NCBI RefSeq assembly: GCF_009428905.1
Contig: NZ_WHYR01000007.1
Coordinates: forward strand, 37,964-101,963
Origin: Desulfofundulus thermobenzoicus
Lineage (GTDB): Bacteria > Bacillota > Desulfotomaculia > Desulfotomaculales > Desulfovirgulaceae
Direction: 5' to 3'
Length of the DNA: 64,000 nt
Each line of letters opens with the position of its first letter. The stretch's first letter is position 1. Shown piece by piece: positions 61,584 through 64,000 of the stretch. The notes beneath the pieces are model-generated. The model searched no databases, was not told the origin of the DNA, and saw nothing but the letters and a program-made list of their open reading frames with translations. The position numbers and the translations under genes were made by a program.

Positions 61584-62108
61584 CTAAAAGGACCGGTCCA
61601 GGCGGCCCTCCGGCGGGGCGCCCAGGGTTTTCACGGTGCCTTCCGGGCCGTATGCCTGCCCCCCGGATTTTATGAATAGCTGTAAAACCTGCCGCGTGAC
61701 CGCCAGGCCCCGGGTGGCCAGGATGCGGCAGGTGGCGTTCAACTGCTTTAACTCCGCCAGCCCTTCCTTCAGCTGCCGCCGCAGGTCCGCCAGCTGTTCC
61801 CTGGTTTCCGGGGGGGCCAGGGGGAGCAGTTCCTTTAAAGCCCTGCCCGCTGGCAGGCCCAGGGACCGTTCCAGTTCCTGCCGGCACTGCTGCCGCTCTT
61901 CTTCCAGGGCGGCCAACTTCATCCCCAGGGCTTCCTGCTGCCGGGCGGCGGCCATTATCTGCTCCGTGTCGTCTTTCTCCAGGGCGTTCCTTTGGTTGGC
62001 GGCGGCTGCCCGCAGATCCTGCACCAGGGATAATTCCTGCTGCAGCAGCCGGATCAGGGCGGTGAAATATTCCCCCTCGGGGTGGGGTGCGGTTAATTTA
62101 TCTCCCAT
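61584..62108 (-). CDS. flgN: Flagellar chaperone FlgN
   Basis: A 174-residue helical protein with a FlgN-like coiled coil (YFTALIRLLQQELSLVQDLR, LEKDDTEQIMAAARQQEALG). It holds FlgK and FlgL before export. It is six bases behind flgM, the normal order. The 204-bp gap to flgK (61380-61583) shows no feature. Confidence 0.88.
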   Translation of the reverse strand: MGDKLTAPHPEGEYFTALIRLLQQELSLVQDLRAAAANQRNALEKDDTEQIMAAARQQEALGMKLAALEEERQQCRQELERSLGLPAGRALKELLPLAPPETREQLADLRRQLKEGLAELKQLNATCRILATRGLAVTRQVLQLFIKSGGQAYGPEGTVKTLGAPPEGRLDRSF

Positions 62109-62114
62109 GGACCG

Positions 62115-62426
62115 TCATACCCGCCTGTCCAGCCGCCGCTCTTCAATGATGCCGCCGGCTATGCGCCGGGCGTCGGCCCGGTAGGTGCCTTCCGCCAGCT
62201 GCCGCTTTATTTCCGCCACCCGCTCCTGCCGCACGTCGCTCATTTCCTTTAAGCGCGCCCGGTAGAACTGCAGTTCGCGGCCGGCACCGGATATTTCCAC
62301 CGTATCGGCGGCTTCCTTTGGACCGGCGGAACCGGGCTGTGCGGCGCAAGAAGCCGCTTTTTTGGCTTCCTGCCGCCGGGTGTAGATGTCGCTGACCAGG
62401 CGGGGGTCGATATGGTTTATTTTCAC
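62115..62426 (-). CDS. flgM: Anti-sigma-28 factor FlgM
   Basis: A 103-residue protein with DTVEISGAGRELQFYRARLK and the C-terminal helix VAEIKRQLAEGTYRADARRI that binds SigD. FlgM blocks SigD until the hook is finished and FlgM is exported or otherwise removed. It heads the flgM-flgN-flgK-flgL-flaG-like run on the minus strand and so links hook completion to the sigD gene at 7.8 kb. Confidence 0.94.
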   Translation of the reverse strand: MKINHIDPRLVSDIYTRRQEAKKAASCAAQPGSAGPKEAADTVEISGAGRELQFYRARLKEMSDVRQERVAEIKRQLAEGTYRADARRIAGGIIEERRLDRRV

Positions 62427-62484
62427 GGTCTGGTCACCCCCTGTTGGATCTGATGGCCGGTGATTTCCCTGTTGTCTACCTTTA

Positions 62485-62511
62485 ATTTCGTCAGGGGAGG
62501 GAAATTCTTGA
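62485..62511 (-). promoter_or_regulatory. Candidate SigD promoter of flgM
   Basis: On the minus strand TCAA (62511-62508), 15 bases, then GACGAAAT (62492-62485) resembles the SigD consensus TAAA-N15-GCCGATAA. It lies 59 bases upstream of flgM. A weaker relative with GACGAATG precedes flagellin. Expected from biology, but the match is not strict. Confidence 0.45.
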
Positions 62512-62597
62512 GCGGGTAATGGCCCCGGTTTGGCAGGAGTTTTGAGTGTTTTTGCCGGTTAGGGTTGATTTGCCGGAGATCGTTTGTTGAACTTACG

Positions 62598-63038
62598 CTA
62601 TAATAAAAAAAAGTCGCTTTCAAAGGGATTAATAAAGCTCACCCCTTCCACGGTACTGTTGGAAGGAAAATCTTCGCTGAGAACCACCGGTACCTGGTTC
62701 AACCTGGCTGTAGCCCAGATCTGGGCGTCCCAATATGAAAATTTATGTTCCCGAACACCACGAATAGCCTCCAGAACAATCAGCCCGGTGAGATCGAAGA
62801 CGGTCCACGAATGCAGGTAATTTTCCACACTCACCCGCACATGATCATAATCCAGGGGTTCAGCTATCTTGCGGGTAACCGTGACGATAAACTCCGCCAG
62901 GATCTGTACGCTTAAAGCACCCGAACGGGTGATGGCCAGCCGATCAAGAAGCTCGATGGACTTCTGCTGTTTGCCGGAATTTGCCGGGTCGTACGCATAA
63001 ACCAGGATGTTGGTGTCCACCAGCACCTTAGCGTTCAT
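62598..63038 (-). CDS. vapC: PIN-domain toxin, VapC-like
   Basis: A 146-residue PIN-domain protein with the acidic residues in VLVDTNILVYAYD (D8), LSVQILAEFIVTV (E49 region) and FSYWDAQIWATA. The family cuts RNA, often initiator tRNA. It overlaps its antitoxin gene by 11 bases. The pair is inserted between cheB and flgM, on the same strand. Confidence 0.88.
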   Translation of the reverse strand: MNAKVLVDTNILVYAYDPANSGKQQKSIELLDRLAITRSGALSVQILAEFIVTVTRKIAEPLDYDHVRVSVENYLHSWTVFDLTGLIVLEAIRGVREHKFSYWDAQIWATARLNQVPVVLSEDFPSNSTVEGVSFINPFESDFFLL

Positions 63039-63276
63039 AAAGTTCTTCCCGCCGCCATTGGCGTCTCTGTTCCCGGTTACCCGGTTTAATCCGGCTCAAA
63101 ATAAATTGTTTTTCCCGCTCCCAGGCCATCATGTCTTTCTGGACAACTGTTCCGGCGGTCAGATGAGTCTCCAGGGCTCGCCGTATTAATTCCGCTTCCG
63201 TTACCCCCAATTCCCCGGCCTTTTTTTTAAGCAAGGCGTCCTGATGCGGCTTTATATAAACCTGCTTGCGGATCAA
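63028..63276 (-). CDS. vapB: Antitoxin, ribbon-helix-helix type, partner of the PIN toxin
   Basis: An 82-residue protein with an N-terminal ribbon-helix-helix (MIRKQVYIKPHQDALLKKKA, then GVTEAELIRRALE) and a charged C-terminal toxin-binding tail (EREKQFILSRIKPGNREQRR). It should repress its own operon and neutralise VapC. Confidence 0.82.
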   Translation of the reverse strand: MIRKQVYIKPHQDALLKKKAGELGVTEAELIRRALETHLTAGTVVQKDMMAWEREKQFILSRIKPGNREQRRQWRREELYER

Positions 63277-63352
63277 TCCAGATCACCCTTTTTTCTATCC
63301 ATGTGTTATATACATTATTATATACATCAACCGGCATCAAATCAAGATCAGC

Positions 63353-64000
63353 TCAAGATATGCCGGTTTGCTGGATCATCCGCACCATTTCCCCCGCCAC
63401 CCTGTCCAGGGGCACCACCCTTTCCGCCGCCCCCAGTTCGATGGCCGCTTTGGGCATGCCGAAGACCACACAGGATGCTTCGTCCTGGGCGATGGTGGGG
63501 CCGCCCTTTTCCCGGATGGCGGCCATGCCCCTGGCCCCGTCCCGGCCCATGCCCGTGAGCAGCACGCCCATGGCCCGCGCACCGAATATTTCCGCCGCCG
63601 AGAGCATGACCCCGTCCACCGACGGGCGAAAACCCCCGGGGGGAACGGGCCCGCGGCCCGCATCCAGGTGAACGGTCACGTGCCCCGGCTGCCCGCGGAA
63701 GGTGAGCTCGAAGCCGGCCGGGGCCACCAGCACCCGCCCGGGAATGACGGGGTCCCCCTCCACGGCGTGTTTTACCGGCAGGCGGCTGCGGCGGTTTAAG
63801 TGCTCGGCCAGGGAGGCGGAGAAGCCCCGGGGGATGTGCTGCACCAGCACCAGGGCGGCGGGAAAGTCCTGCGGCAGGGCGGGGATGATCACCTGCAGGG
63901 CGGCCGGGCCGCCGGTGGAGGAGCCCACCACCACCAGATCCACCCGGGCGGCGGCCCGTTTGGGTACCACCACCAGGGGGGGCGCGAAAGGGGCGGCCGG
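63353..64000 (-). CDS. cheB: Chemotaxis protein-glutamate methylesterase CheB, C-terminal part
   Basis: About 215 residues are visible before the window edge. An in-frame linker (PAAPFAPPLVVVPKRA) is followed by the CheB methylesterase domain with catalytic serine in VVGSSTGGPAA, histidine in LVQHIPRGFS and aspartate in LLTGMGRDGARGM. The receiver domain must lie beyond base 64000. CheB demethylates receptors, opposing CheR at the left end. It shares orientation with the flgM run but is separated from it by vapBC. Confidence 0.93.
   Translation of the reverse strand, partial: PAAPFAPPLVVVPKRAAARVDLVVVGSSTGGPAALQVIIPALPQDFPAALVLVQHIPRGFSASLAEHLNRRSRLPVKHAVEGDPVIPGRVLVAPAGFELTFRGQPGHVTVHLDAGRGPVPPGGFRPSVDGVMLSAAEIFGARAMGVLLTGMGRDGARGMAAIREKGGPTIAQDEASCVVFGMPKAAIELGAAERVVPLDRVAGEMVRMIQQTGIS

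Overview
The window is a GC-rich stretch carrying an almost complete flagellar regulon of the Gram-positive (Firmicutes/Clostridia) type. This is shown by FliY, CheC, CheD and a SigD-type sigma factor beside FlhF/FlhG, by MinD-like FlhG, by no sign of an L- or P-ring gene (no FlgH or FlgI), and by frequent GTG/TTG starts after strong GGAGG ribosome sites. The layout and the abundant GGGACGGTTCT hairpin repeats recall the Desulfotomaculum/Pelotomaculum group. That placement is an inference, not a proof.

Layout. Positions 31101 to about 700 (minus strand) hold one long flagellar/chemotaxis run: flgB-flgC-fliE-fliF-fliG-fliH-fliI-fliJ-fliK-flgD-(TIGR02530-like)-flgG-like-flgE-fliL-fliN-fliO-fliP-fliQ-fliR-flhB-flhA-flhF-flhG-PilZ-sigD-flgF-flgG-cheD-cheR-cheC-cheY-fliM-fliY. 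A sugar-nucleotide transferase fragment lies at the left edge. Upstream of flgB sits a cyclic-di-GMP-I (GEMM) riboswitch directly followed by an intrinsic terminator, so the whole run looks gated by c-di-GMP. A PilZ brake-like protein inside the run would be a second c-di-GMP input.

Positions 32060 to 51803 are an accessory and surface-glycan region. It encodes a complete pseudaminic acid pathway (pseC, pseB, pseG, an spsF-type cytidylyltransferase, pseI, pseH) and a Maf-type flagellin glycosyltransferase. The pse genes are split between pseC and pseB by a 6-kb island: a nucleotidyltransferase fragment, an XRE regulator, Rpn-type PD-(D/E)XK nucleases with a recent ~1.6-kb duplication, and a truncated flgL. 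Between pseH and maf lie a GmrSD-like restriction protein, HicAB, a dead DruA/DUF4338 gene, a pseH fragment, a maf fragment, and an AT-rich two-gene module. That module has a HEPN-like gene behind a gene broken at a run of 20 A, which is a likely phase-variable switch.

Positions 52298 to 57631 (plus strand) encode the filament and cap: flagellin, an unknown protein, flaG, fliD, fliS and a fliT-like chaperone. Positions 57928 to 64000 (minus strand) encode a FlaG-like protein, flgL, flgK, flgN and flgM, then a VapBC pair and the C-terminal part of cheB. Together the genes build basal body, export gate, rod, hook, filament and switch. They also make and attach pseudaminic acid to flagellin, control late genes through SigD/FlgM, and provide part of the chemotaxis adaptation system. 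cheA and cheW are not in the window.

Non-coding highlights are the riboswitch, two 161-bp MITE-like elements with hairpin ends in the sigD-flgF-flgG gaps, a possible pseudoknot between fliK and flgD, and a repeat-rich leader of the flagellin gene.
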